Under the pieces are notes generated by a model that searched no databases, was not told where the DNA came from, and saw nothing but the letters and a program-made list of their open reading frames with translations. 39,563 nucleotides of DNA, from NCBI RefSeq assembly GCF_019972155.1, contig NZ_BOVL01000020.1, positions 108,782 through 148,344 of the forward strand, given 5' to 3'. Position 1 is the stretch's first letter. Each line of letters starts with the position of its first letter. This stretch comes from Bradyrhizobium sp. RD5-C2 (GTDB taxonomy: Bacteria; Pseudomonadota; Alphaproteobacteria; Rhizobiales; Xanthobacteraceae). Made by a program: the position numbers and the translations under genes. This document shows, in pieces, positions 30,201 through 39,563 of this stretch.

Positions 30201-31760
30201 TTGCGCTATCTCTTCGAGCAGTACGCACTCGACACGGGCCGCCGCGAGTTGCATCGCGGAACGGACATGGTCGCCGTCGCGCCACAGGTATTCGACCTGC
30301 TCGACTTCCTGATCCGCAACCGGGAGCGCGTCGTCAGCAAGGACAACGTCATCGACGCCATCTGGAATGGACGCAGCGTGTCGGACGCAGCCCTGACCAC
30401 GCGCCTCAACGCCGCGCGCAGCGCAATCGGCGATTCCGGCGATGAGCAGCGCCTCATCAAGACCCTGCCGCGCAGAGGCTTCCGGTTCGTCGGTGCGGTC
30501 CGCGAGGAGCACGCGGCGACCGCCGACGCCCCGGCCGAACCACCGCAGGCGCTCCCCAAGCTTCCCGACAAGCCATCCATTGCCGTGCTGCCGTTCCAGA
30601 ACCTCAGTGCCGACCCGGAGCAGGAGTACTTCGCCGACGGCATCGTGGAGGACATCACGATGGCATTGTCGCGGTTTCGCTGGCTGCTCGTGATCGCGCG
30701 CAATTCGAGTTTCACCTACAAGGGCCGGTCCGTGGACGTCAAACAGGTCGGCCGCGAACTCGCGGTGCGCTATGTCCTCGAAGGGAGCGTGCGCAAGGCC
30801 GGAAATCGCATTCGTATCGCCGGCCAGCTCATCGATGCCGAGACCGGCGCACATCTCTGGGCTGACCGCTTTGATGGTGCGCTCGAAGATGTCTTCGATC
30901 TGCAGGACCGGGTGACCTCGACCGTCGTCGGCGCAATCGCGCCCATGCTGCAGCGCGAGGAAATCAAGCGGGCCAGGCGCAAGCCCACCGAGAATCTGGA
31001 TGCATACGACTATTACCTGCGTGGGCTGGCGCGCGTTCGTCGATGGACCAGAGAAACCAACAACGAAGCGCTCCTGCTCTTTCGCAAGGCGATCGAGCTC
31101 GACCCCGGTCTGGCGTGCGCCTATGGCATGGCCGGGTGGTGCTACATCCAACGCAAGGCACGCCGCTGGATGATCGATCCTGTCGAGGAATCTGCAGAAG
31201 CTACGCGGCTCGGCCGGAAAGCAGTGCATCTGGGAGCAGATGACCCGGCAGCGATGTGCATGGGTGCCTACGTGCTCGCCTTTATCGCCCATGAGTTCGA
31301 CGATGCTATCGCATTCGTCGATCGCGGACTGGCGATCAATCCGAACCTGGCGCAAGCCTGGAATCTTGGTGCCTGGGTGAGAGCTTTTGCAGGCGAGCCC
31401 GACCTCGCACTTGACTACGCTGCGCGCGCCATGCGCCTGAGCCCGCTCGATCCGGCGATGCACACAATGCACGCAGCCGTGTCCTATGCTCACTTTCTCT
31501 CGGGCCGTTACGACATGGCTCTGTCATCGGCCGAGAAAGCGTTGCGCGACAATCCAGATTTCCTGCTGGCAATCTGCATGTTCGCGGCCAGCAACGCGCT
31601 CACCGGACGCCTCGAGCCGGCACGGCAAGGCATCGCGCGCGCACGCGAGCGCAATCCCGATTTGCGCATCTCCAATCTGGGAGATTTGACCCCATTCCGC
31701 CGGGCAGAGCATCTTGCGCTTTTTGCCAAGGGCCTTCGCGAAGCGGGGCTTCCGGACTGA
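30201..31760 (+). CDS. winged-helix DNA-binding / TPR regulator (CadC/OmpR-type N domain)
   Basis: The 519-aa protein has an OmpR/PhoB-type winged helix at residues 2-98 (DMVAVAPQVFDLLDFLIRN, then ALTTRLNAARSAIGD, RLIKTLPRRGFRFVG), a Pro/Ala linker to about 123, and the conserved domain PSIAVLPFQNLSADPEQEYF ... GIVEDITMALSRF (125-250) found in adenylate-cyclase-like and TPR regulators. TPR-like helices follow to the C terminus (AFRKAIELDP-type repeats near 295, 370, 405, 440). The cyclase catalytic domain is absent. The start is TTG at 30201 with AAGGGA 8 nt upstream; homologues start MRYLFE at this point. No membrane helix separates the domains, so it is cytoplasmic. Target genes unknown. 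Confidence 0.85.
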   Translation: MRYLFEQYALDTGRRELHRGTDMVAVAPQVFDLLDFLIRNRERVVSKDNVIDAIWNGRSVSDAALTTRLNAARSAIGDSGDEQRLIKTLPRRGFRFVGAVREEHAATADAPAEPPQALPKLPDKPSIAVLPFQNLSADPEQEYFADGIVEDITMALSRFRWLLVIARNSSFTYKGRSVDVKQVGRELAVRYVLEGSVRKAGNRIRIAGQLIDAETGAHLWADRFDGALEDVFDLQDRVTSTVVGAIAPMLQREEIKRARRKPTENLDAYDYYLRGLARVRRWTRETNNEALLLFRKAIELDPGLACAYGMAGWCYIQRKARRWMIDPVEESAEATRLGRKAVHLGADDPAAMCMGAYVLAFIAHEFDDAIAFVDRGLAINPNLAQAWNLGAWVRAFAGEPDLALDYAARAMRLSPLDPAMHTMHAAVSYAHFLSGRYDMALSSAEKALRDNPDFLLAICMFAASNALTGRLEPARQGIARARERNPDLRISNLGDLTPFRRAEHLALFAKGLREAGLPD

Positions 31761-31784
31761 CCGCCAGTTCGCGCCCCGCCCCGT

Positions 31785-31856
31785 AGCAGCGCCGTGGCGA
31801 ACTGCATCTACGAGACCGTGGAAGCCGAGCGCGCACCGTTGGCCGGGGTGACCTGA
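31785..31856 (+). pseudogene. remnant repeating the 3' end of the upstream LysR gene
   Basis: Read in frame, the stretch gives SSAVANCIYETVEAERAP then LAGVT and a stop at 31854-31856. It closely matches the LysR C terminus RAVADYIYETVEAERALFNG encoded at 29710-29772, and the DNA matches over more than 50 of about 63 aligned bases. No LysR body precedes it, since the winged-helix/TPR gene ends at 31760. It is therefore the tail of a truncated paralogue or of a segmental duplication. Confidence 0.7.
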
Positions 31857-31956
31857 CTGGCGCTGGCCCTCGAGCTCAGCTTGAGAAATCCCTTGGCAGT
31901 CTGGCGCTTCATCCTTAAACCGCATTTTGGACGGATCCTGAGCGGGGAGAAACACT

Positions 31957-32469
31957 GTGCCCGACCCGGAAAGGCTTCCAATCGATCAGATTTACGTGCC
32001 CGTTAAGAAACGGAAAACCCTCAGGCCTGAGCTCGTTCAAGAAATCGCGGCGAGTATTCTGGAAGTTGGGCAACAAGTCCCCATTCTCGTTCGGCCTGAT
32101 GAGGGCCGCCTCGTTTTGCTCGAGGGGTTACATCGGCTCGAGGCCTGCAAGGCGCTTGGCGAGACAACCGTCATCGGAGTCCGGGGTTCGGCAGAGACGG
32201 CTCACCACAAGACGCTATTGTCCGACGGAGCTGAGACAGAGGCCGAGCGGGACAAAATGGCGCGATTGAAGAAGCTGCGCCTCGAGAGAGAAGCGGCCGA
32301 GAGATCGTCCGCTTCCGCAGACGCGATCGTGGAAACTGAATCAGCCAAGCTTCGGTCGGCTCGCTCCGGAACGAGTACCAGACAAGGGTCGTCGGGCGAT
32401 CCACGATCAAAAACGAGAACGCTGTCGGAATGGCTCACGCAACAAAAGCGCGATGGTGGTCGTTATTGA
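31957..32469 (+). CDS. orphan ParB-like N-terminal domain protein
   Basis: The 170-aa protein opens with LPIDQIYVPVKKRKTLRPE, VQEIAASILEVGQQVPILVR and LLEGLHRLEACKALGE, the ParB/Srx-type fold of a partition-protein N domain, with the H-R-x-E-A box in place of the GERR of true ParB. There is no central helix-turn-helix or dimerisation domain; the rest is a charged Arg/Glu-rich helix and a Ser-rich tail, so it is not a chromosome-partition ParB. The GTG start has GGGGAG 7 nt upstream. The codons look AT-richer than those of the neighbours (TTA, GTT, AAA), a hint of transfer. Standalone members include nucleases and CTP-binding switches; function unknown. Confidence 0.75.
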   Translation: MPDPERLPIDQIYVPVKKRKTLRPELVQEIAASILEVGQQVPILVRPDEGRLVLLEGLHRLEACKALGETTVIGVRGSAETAHHKTLLSDGAETEAERDKMARLKKLRLEREAAERSSASADAIVETESAKLRSARSGTSTRQGSSGDPRSKTRTLSEWLTQQKRDGGRY

Positions 32470-32623
32470 TGACCGCCTCGGCCATCGAGGTCGGAGGGAG
32501 CCATGCGCAGAGCCATCGCTCCGGAAGCCTCGCAGGGCTGAGGCCTTCCAAAGGGTGCCTCATGCTTTCGTTGCCGACGAAAACCAAACCGGGGAGATCC
32601 GGCGCCTCGTCGCAGGAACTCCG

Positions 32624-33232
32624 CTAATTCGCTCTGGCACGTGGCTTCTTCGTCACCGCCGCCCGGCCGAGCACCGCCTCGCGGCCCGCGCTCAGGATAT
32701 CGTCGGACATTTCGCCACTGCCAGCGATCCGCGACATCACGATGGTGCCCAGCATGGTCGCGAGCGTCGACATCGCCTGCTTGCGCGCGGTCTTGCGCGG
32801 CATGTCCTGGATCTGGTCGGTGATCATATCGATCATCTGGTCGAGCTTGAGCGCAAAGGCCTTGCGGGTCTTCAGGCTTTCGCGGGCGATCTCGGCGCCG
32901 AGCGCCGGCACCGCGCAGCCCTGCCCGGGATCGTCGCGATGGACCGCCGACAGGTAGCCGTCGACGATGGTCGCAAGCCGCTTCTCCGGCGGCACCTCGG
33001 CCGTAACCTTGCGCCAGCGCTCGTTGGCGCGGTCCATGGCGTAGTTGAAAGCCTCGATCACCAGCGCCTCGCGCGAGTCAAAATGCGCGTAGAAGCCGCC
33101 ATGGGTCAGGCCGGCGTCCTTCATCAGGTCGGCGACGCCAATGCCATGGGCGCCCTTTTCGCGCAACCGCGTCGCGGCCTTCTTCACGATCCGCGCGTGG
33201 GTCTCCTGCTTGTGTTCTTTCGAATAGCGCAT
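32624..33232 (-). CDS. TetR/AcrR-family regulator
   Basis: The 202-aa protein has the TetR helix-turn-helix at residues 10-58 (ETHARIVKKAATRLREKG, IGVADLMKDAGLTHGGFYAHF, DSREALV) and a ligand-binding helical domain with GCAVPALGAEIARES, typical of the LmrA/YxaF-type branch. It is probably a repressor. A PaaI-type thioesterase gene lies upstream on the same strand, and the two may form one unit with self-control. The start at 33232 is the first ATG; the ribosome binding site is weak (GAGAG). The ligand is unknown. Confidence 0.9.
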   Translation of the reverse strand: MRYSKEHKQETHARIVKKAATRLREKGAHGIGVADLMKDAGLTHGGFYAHFDSREALVIEAFNYAMDRANERWRKVTAEVPPEKRLATIVDGYLSAVHRDDPGQGCAVPALGAEIARESLKTRKAFALKLDQMIDMITDQIQDMPRKTARKQAMSTLATMLGTIVMSRIAGSGEMSDDILSAGREAVLGRAAVTKKPRARAN

Positions 33233-33292
33233 GCCGCTCTCATGGAATGTTTCTAATCATACAATAACAGATTTGCGCCCGGAATGCTGCAG

Positions 33293-33832
33293 TTATTTCG
33301 CTTTTGGTTCCCCGCCGAGCATGGAAAATGTCGCAGTCGCGTGCACCGCAAGATTGCCCTTGCCGTCGCGGACGAAGCCCTCGGTGTAGCTGGTCTGGCG
33401 GCCGAGCTTGATCACCTTGCCTTCGGCCGAAATGGTTCCCGAACGCGCGGAGAGCGGGCGCAGATAGGTCAGCTTGAGGTCTAATGTCACCGAGGTCTGC
33501 CCGGCCGGCAGCAGGGTCGAGATCGCACAGCCCATCGCGGTATCGAGCAGCGCGGCGGCAGTGGCGCCGTGCAAGAGACCGATGGTGTTCTCCAGGCTCT
33601 CATGCGGCTCGAGTTCCATCACGATCCGCCCCTCGTCGACAACAGCCATGCGGAAGCCGATCAGTTTTGCCATCGGCGGCGGCGGCAGGTGGCCGTCGCG
33701 AATCGCGCGCATCGCCGCGATGCCGGACATCGGCATCGCCGCCTTGGCGACCGGCCCGGGCGCCTGCCATTCCACCACGCGCGTACGCGTCAGTTCGGGC
33801 GAATGCAGGTCTGATGTCTCGGCGGCGGTCAT
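33293..33832 (-). CDS. PaaI-family hotdog thioesterase
   Basis: The 179-aa protein has a hotdog fold with LLHGATAAALLDTAMGCAI (about residues 87-105), the signature where the Asp/Glu of PaaI-type thioesterases sits, and strands TSVTLDLKLTYLRPL and TISAEGKVIKLGRQTSYTEG. It should hydrolyse a phenylacetyl-, acetyl- or short acyl-CoA in the cytoplasm. The start at 33832 has GGAG 8 nt upstream. It is followed by a TetR gene on the same strand, and upstream lies an AT-rich region and a family A repeat. Confidence 0.88.
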   Translation of the reverse strand: MTAAETSDLHSPELTRTRVVEWQAPGPVAKAAMPMSGIAAMRAIRDGHLPPPPMAKLIGFRMAVVDEGRIVMELEPHESLENTIGLLHGATAAALLDTAMGCAISTLLPAGQTSVTLDLKLTYLRPLSARSGTISAEGKVIKLGRQTSYTEGFVRDGKGNLAVHATATFSMLGGEPKAK

Positions 33833-33937
33833 GACGGCTCCATTTATATGATAAACATAATTCTATATGGCAACGCCGTGCAGCGCAACAGGGCCAGCAC
33901 CTTGACAGAGGCGGGCTTTGTCAGGGACATGGCCCGA

Positions 33938-34040
33938 GTCATTCCGGGGCGATGCGAAGCATCGAACCCTCAGGTGCGCAGTTGCGCACCGAGAATCTCG
34001 AGATTCCGGGTCTGGTGCTTACGCACTATCCTGGAATGAC
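33938..34040. repeat. palindromic repeat, family A, copy 2 (with an extra hairpin)
   Basis: Outer ends GTCATTCCGGG and CCTGGAATGAC pair with one mismatch. Internal hairpins are GATGC-gaa-GCATC (33951-33963), an extra GGTGCGCAGTTGCGCACC (33973-33990), a palindrome around CTCGAG (33993-34006) and GTGC-ttac-GCAC (34015-34026). Two hairpins differ from copy 1 in both arms at once, keeping the pairing. Confidence 0.85.
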
Positions 34041-34069
34041 GTGTTAATTCCTGCGCCGGGACCTTTCCA

Positions 34070-34840
34070 ATGGACATGCTCAATCCCCACTGCGGCATCG
34101 ACCGCGACGCGCGAGGCGTCGTCCGCCTCACGATCTGCAACGCCGGCAAGCTGAACATCGTCAGTTCGGCCGTGACCAACGGCGTGCGCGAAGGCTTTGA
34201 GCACCTAGCCGCCGATCGGACCATCCGCGCCGTGATCCTGGCAGGCGAAAGCGAGCGCAGCATGATCGGCGGCGCCGATATCAAGGAGATGGCGACGCTC
34301 GACCAGGCGTCGGCCGAAGCGTTCATCAGCCGCCTGCGCGATCTCTGCGAGGCGGTGCGCAAATTCCCGGCGCCCGTCATCGCCCGCCTGCCTGGCTGGT
34401 GCCTCGGCGGCGGCCTTGAGGTCGCGGCCGCCTGCGACGTCCGGGTCGCGGCGCATGACGCCATGTTCGGCATGCCCGAGGTGCGCGTCGGCATCCCCTC
34501 GGTGATCCATGCCGCGCTGTTGCCCCGCCTGATCGGCTGGGGTCGCGCCCGCTGGCTGATGATGACCGCTGAGAACATCGACGCCGCCACCGCGCTCGCC
34601 TGGGGCCTAGTCGACACGGTGGCAAAACCCGGCGGCCTCGATGAGGCCGTCGAGCACACCGTCAAGGCGCTGCTGGAATGCGGCCCCGAAGCACTGCGCA
34701 TCCAGAAGGATTTGCTGCGGCAATGGGAAGAGCTGCCGCTGACCGAGTCGGTCAACCTCAGCGTCGGCGTGTTCGGAAAATCCTTCCAGACCGGCGAGCC
34801 GCAACGACTGCTGCAGGGATTTCTGGATCGCAAGCGGTAA
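34070..34840 (+). CDS. enoyl-CoA hydratase/isomerase family protein (crotonase)
   Basis: The 256-aa protein has the crotonase fold. The first oxyanion loop is MIGGADIKEM (65-74) and the second is WCLGGGLEVAAACDVRVA (110-127) with Glu117; Glu137 lies in MPEVRVGIPSVI, so both acidic positions of hydratases are kept. It should act on an enoyl-CoA, with hydratase and isomerase both possible. It is an isolated gene between two repeats and could be the methacrylyl-CoA hydratase missing from the valine operon, but nothing beyond proximity supports that. ATG codons at 34070 and 34076 are both possible starts; no strong ribosome binding site is seen. Confidence 0.87.
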   Translation: MDMLNPHCGIDRDARGVVRLTICNAGKLNIVSSAVTNGVREGFEHLAADRTIRAVILAGESERSMIGGADIKEMATLDQASAEAFISRLRDLCEAVRKFPAPVIARLPGWCLGGGLEVAAACDVRVAAHDAMFGMPEVRVGIPSVIHAALLPRLIGWGRARWLMMTAENIDAATALAWGLVDTVAKPGGLDEAVEHTVKALLECGPEALRIQKDLLRQWEELPLTESVNLSVGVFGKSFQTGEPQRLLQGFLDRKR

Positions 34841-34852
34841 TAGTGACACTTT

Positions 34853-34938
34853 GTAGCCGGACGGAGCGCAGCGAAATCCGGGACGTGTCATCCGCAGATC
34901 AAACAGCCCCGGATTGCGCTTCGCTTCATCCGGGCTAC
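34853..34938. repeat. palindromic repeat, family F, copy 1 (partly decayed)
   Basis: GTAGCCGGACGGAGCGCAGC-GAAATCCGGG on the left is mirrored by CCCCGGATTGCGCTTCGCTT-CATCCGGGCTAC on the right, with an unpaired centre. It follows the crotonase gene by 12 bp. Confidence 0.78.
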
Positions 34939-35116
34939 GAGACCAGCCTGACAGAGTGTTGACCGCCGGCCCCAGCCGATTAGTCTAACCTCCATCGCGA
35001 GACGAGTGCTTCAGATCGAGAACGTCGATCGGAACGCGCGCGCTCGTAGCGGCCAACAAACAATCAATTTCGGGACAGACGCACGAGGTCAGAACTCAAG
35101 AGCTGCAGGAGGACAT

Positions 35117-37396
<2,280 letters not shown>

Positions 37397-37404
37397 CGGC
37401 CTTC

Positions 37405-37491
37405 GTAGCCCGGATGAAGCGAAGCGAAATCCGGGGACCCGTGATGCGCGGATAGGATTTCCCGGGTTGCGCTTCGCTTCATCCGGGCTAC
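37405..37491. repeat. palindromic repeat, family F, copy 2
   Basis: GTAGCCCGGATGAAGCGAAG-CGAAATCCGGGG on the left pairs with CGGGTTGCGCTTCGCTTCAT-CCGGGCTAC on the right. It lies between the convergent ydeP and MFS genes and closely matches 34853-34938. Confidence 0.87.
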
Positions 37492-37507
37492 GTGACAGCG
37501 CAGCCCT

Positions 37508-38770
37508 TCACCTCGCGTTCGCCGGCGCGTGCACCGGCCACAGATCGGCGCGCCAGTGCAGCGCGATCGCCAGCATCGCGATGAAGCCAGCAGCGGCGAG
37601 CAGCGTGCCGGTTGCGGTGTAGCCGATCAGGTCGATCAGGCTGCCGGCTGCGAGCAGGCCGAGCGGCAGGCCGTAGATCACCATCATGCGCACGCCCATC
37701 ACCCGGCCGCGCAGATGCGCGCTGGCGTTGCGCATCAGCATCACGGCGGCCGAGATCATCGACATGCTCTGCGCGATCCCGGCCAGCACCAGGCAGGCCA
37801 TCGCCACCGGCATGGTCCTGAGCTCGACGAACACTAACAGCATCGCGTACCAGGCGAGCGTCGCGCCGATCAGCAGCCGCGCGATGCGCACGCCGCCGGC
37901 CAGGCTGAGCGTGATCGAACCGATCAGCGAGCCGAATGCAAAACTCGCGGAGAGATAGCCGAGCCCGGTCTGGTCGGTATGGAAGATGTCGCGCGCGACG
38001 AAAGGCAGTAGGCCGTTGGTGAGCGGGAACGCGGTGAGATTGGCGAGGAACGCGACGCAGAGCGCGGCGCGCATACCGGGACCGCTCCAGGCGTAGACGA
38101 TGCCCTCCTTGAGGTCGCGGAGCAGTTTTGAGCCCGGCGCGTCACCGGCCACCTCGTCGACCGCGCCGTGCACTTGCGCCGGACGGCCCATGCAGAGCAT
38201 CAGGATCGCGGCAACGAAATAGAAGCTGGCGATCCCGACATAGACGTAGCCGATGCCGAGCGCCGCGAACAATCCGGCTCCGGTCAGTGCGCCGGCGATG
38301 CGTGCGCTATCCTGCGTCGTGCGCGCCAGGCTGATGGCACCCACCAGTTGCGCCGGCGGCATGATGTCGGCGAGCAGCGCGCCGCGCACGCCGAGATCCG
38401 ACGGACGGATCACGCCCATCAGCGCGACGATGACCATGACGTTCAGCGGCGCCAGATGGCCGGTCAGCGCCAGAATCATGATGGTGCCGGCGAGCGCGGT
38501 ATAGGCAAAGCGCATCACGGCGAGCAGATCGCGGTGCCCCATGCGGTCGCCGATCATGCCGACGACCGGCGCGACCAGCGTTCCGACATATTGCAACGAA
38601 GCCATCACGGTCAGCAGCAGCACCGAGCCGGTCTCGACCATGATGTACCAGCCGAGCACTAGCGTCTCGACCTCGAACGCCCAGGAGGTGAGCAGGTCGG
38701 ACGGCCATTGAAAGCGATAGCTGCGGATGCGAAATGGCGCGAGCGCGGAAGTCCGCGTGGTCCCGCTCAA
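37508..38770 (-). CDS. MFS transporter, EntS-like (MFS_3 / transmembrane secretion effector type)
   Basis: The 420-aa protein is hydrophobic with about 12 segments. FQWPSDLLTSWAFEVETLVLGWYI in helix 1, VGMIGDRMGHRDLLAVMRF (motif A-like loop) and LLADIMPPAQLVGAISLARTTQDSARIAGALTGAGL (the helix 4-5 region) fit the MFS_3/EntS group, which exports siderophores or other small molecules. The substrate is not determined. The first usable start is TTG at 38770 and no ribosome binding site is seen, so the true start could differ. It is convergent with ydeP and divergent from a 55-aa membrane peptide gene. Confidence 0.88.
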   Translation of the reverse strand: MSGTTRTSALAPFRIRSYRFQWPSDLLTSWAFEVETLVLGWYIMVETGSVLLLTVMASLQYVGTLVAPVVGMIGDRMGHRDLLAVMRFAYTALAGTIMILALTGHLAPLNVMVIVALMGVIRPSDLGVRGALLADIMPPAQLVGAISLARTTQDSARIAGALTGAGLFAALGIGYVYVGIASFYFVAAILMLCMGRPAQVHGAVDEVAGDAPGSKLLRDLKEGIVYAWSGPGMRAALCVAFLANLTAFPLTNGLLPFVARDIFHTDQTGLGYLSASFAFGSLIGSITLSLAGGVRIARLLIGATLAWYAMLLVFVELRTMPVAMACLVLAGIAQSMSMISAAVMLMRNASAHLRGRVMGVRMMVIYGLPLGLLAAGSLIDLIGYTATGTLLAAAGFIAMLAIALHWRADLWPVHAPANAR

Positions 38771-39017
38771 GACGCGATGACGCGTGTCACGGCGTGTCCT
38801 GCCCTTTTTCTTGGTTCTTCTGGGTCTTGAATCTGGATTTAGATCCCGGCCGTTGATTCTCTTGGGAAAACATCCTGTTCCGGAAGCGTAGCGCCGAGCC
38901 TGCCGGTGTCAATCGAAGCCGCCGCATGCGGCCATGCGCGACGGCATCGGCGCCAACGTGCTGCGCTGCCCAGCGCCCGCGACCGCCGGTCGCCCCCTCC
39001 GCCCTGCGAGATGATTG

Positions 39018-39026
39018 TGCTAGTAT
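39018..39026 (+). promoter_or_regulatory. extended -10 promoter element before the 55-aa peptide gene
   Basis: TGCTAGTAT fits an extended -10 (TG-n-TAGTAT). Transcription from it would give a leader of about 20 nt carrying GGAGG at 39044-39048. No clear -35 box is present, as extended -10 promoters allow. Confidence 0.4.
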
Positions 39027-39053
39027 GCCTCATCCGAAACCGCGGAGGACGCC

Positions 39054-39221
39054 ATGACAGCCTTCGAAGTTTTCGCGATCTACGTGACGCCCTTTGTGAT
39101 CATCGGGATCGCCATCAAGCTATTGATGAAGCGCTATGCCGTCGATCTGCCCGATGTGCAGAAGCAGGCGGCCGCCGCACCGAAGCGGCGGTTCTTGCTT
39201 GGGGCCTGGCGGTCGGAATAG
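39054..39221 (+). CDS. 55-aa single-span membrane peptide
   Basis: The product starts MTAFEVFAIYVTPFVIIGIA, then IKLLMKRYAVDLPDV: a hydrophobic helix (about residues 5-25) followed by a basic and polar tail that ends FLLGAWRSE. GGAGG lies 5 nt before the ATG and an extended -10 element is 28 bp upstream, so it is likely a real gene despite its size. It is divergent from the EntS-like MFS gene. No family is recognised; it could be a small membrane subunit or regulator. Confidence 0.6.
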   Translation: MTAFEVFAIYVTPFVIIGIAIKLLMKRYAVDLPDVQKQAAAAPKRRFLLGAWRSE

Positions 39222-39457
39222 GTCGCGTTGCAGACCATCCCGGACGCGCCGCCTTCGCGGAGAAATGCTCAATCACTTAGGTGCCCGACGGCGCAAGGCC
39301 TCGCTGCAAGGCAATGCGCTTTATCAGAAATGCAACGCAGTGCATAGTTCACCTGTCTCATCCGAGACGAGGAGCGCGTCGCGGTCGTCACGAACGTGGG
39401 TCGGGGCCGAGCGTTGTGACTGTCGCGACAACGCGGAGCTGCGCCCCCGACTTCAAC
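39222..39457. other. intergenic stretch without a convincing gene
   Basis: A frame from ATG at 39266 stays open to the window end, but it has no ribosome binding site, a composition typical of spurious GC-rich frames, and it runs through a palindromic repeat. The minus-strand frame 39269-39511 also runs through the repeat. I see nothing else. Confidence 0.5.
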
Positions 39458-39563
39458 TGTCATCGCCCGGCTCGACCGGGCGATCCAGTACGCCGCGGCT
39501 TCTCGATTCAAACACCAGCATCTCTGGAATACTGGATCCCCCCGGCGGGCCGGGGGGGGGCAC
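39458..39563. repeat. palindromic repeat, family E, copy 2 (cut by the window end)
   Basis: TGTCATCGCCCGG-ctcga-CCGGGCGATCCAGTA begins the unit; AATACTGGATCCCCCC and CGGCGGGCCGGGG are the start of the right part, and the expected ATGAC end is beyond the window. The first hairpin GCCCGG/CCGGGC replaces GCCCGC/GCGGGC of copy 1 by paired changes. Confidence 0.8.

Noticed and set aside
32470..32623. Small plus-strand frame between the ParB-like and TetR genes
   Set aside because: No plausible ribosome binding site or conserved feature; I see no gene, hairpin or repeat in this 154-bp gap.
33240..33870. Shared TetR operator before the TetR and thioesterase genes
   Set aside because: TATGAT and AAACAT occur in both upstream regions, but with different spacing and without a clear dyad, and TATGAT alone may be a -10 box. 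The match is too weak to report as an operator.
39266..39563. Plus-strand frame open to the window end
   Set aside because: No ribosome binding site or family motif, and it runs through a family E repeat; most likely a chance frame in GC-rich DNA.
39550..39563. G-run at the window end as a quadruplex or assembly artefact
   Set aside because: A run of G inside a palindromic repeat near a contig or window edge is too short to interpret.

Overview
The window reads as chromosomal DNA of a high-GC alphaproteobacterium, most likely Bradyrhizobium or a close relative. This is inferred from the dense GC-rich coding, the protein styles (rlmE beside ppx, a guaB typical of Rhizobiales, the TIGR03862-type flavoprotein, DUF1127) and many rhizobial-type intergenic palindromic repeats. 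No rRNA, tRNA, CRISPR array, transposase or integrase was seen. About 35 protein genes, one gene remnant and at least twelve palindromic repeat copies account for most of the sequence.

Layout. 1-1.6 kb: tail of a membrane protein, a metallophosphoesterase and a small membrane protein. 1.7-4.6 kb: a CurA-like NADP oxidoreductase and IMP dehydrogenase (guaB). 4.7-6.6 kb: a Pmp3/YqaE-like small membrane protein and a DHA2-type exporter. 6.7-8.6 kb: ppx/gppA followed by rlmE. 8.8-11.2 kb: a lone molybdenum hydroxylase large subunit. 11.4-12.8 kb: an HCCA-isomerase-like protein and a double-hotdog protein with abutting stop and start codons. 12.9-16.4 kb: a UPF0178 protein, an Uup-type ABC-F ATPase and a D-serine dehydratase-like PLP enzyme. 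16.6-18.8 kb: a divergent LysR/MFS pair. 19.0-24.0 kb (minus strand): acyl-CoA synthetase, MaoC/NodN-like hydratase, a 48-aa exported peptide, a short-chain dehydrogenase and a flavoprotein. 24.1-28.7 kb (minus strand): the lower valine pathway (mmsA, isobutyryl-CoA dehydrogenase, HIBYL-CoA hydrolase, mmsB), with a divergent LysR gene and a striking 34-bp dyad between them.

29.8-32.5 kb is the accessory-looking part: a DUF1127 protein, a winged-helix/TPR regulator, a remnant that repeats the 3' end of the LysR gene 2 kb upstream, and an orphan ParB-like protein with AT-richer codons. 32.6-34.8 kb carries a TetR regulator, a PaaI-type thioesterase and a crotonase. 35.1-39.2 kb carries a YdeP-type molybdopterin oxidoreductase, an EntS-like MFS protein and a 55-aa membrane peptide.

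The genes fit a metabolically versatile soil bacterium: acyl-CoA and branched-chain amino acid catabolism, efflux and acid/redox functions. The feature least explained by its genes is the set of six palindromic repeat families. Copies differ by paired changes that keep their hairpins, and one copy supplies the stop codon of rlmE. I saw no clear new defence or mobile system. The best leads are the structured repeats, the 34-bp operator, the LysR-tail duplication island and the small exported peptide.
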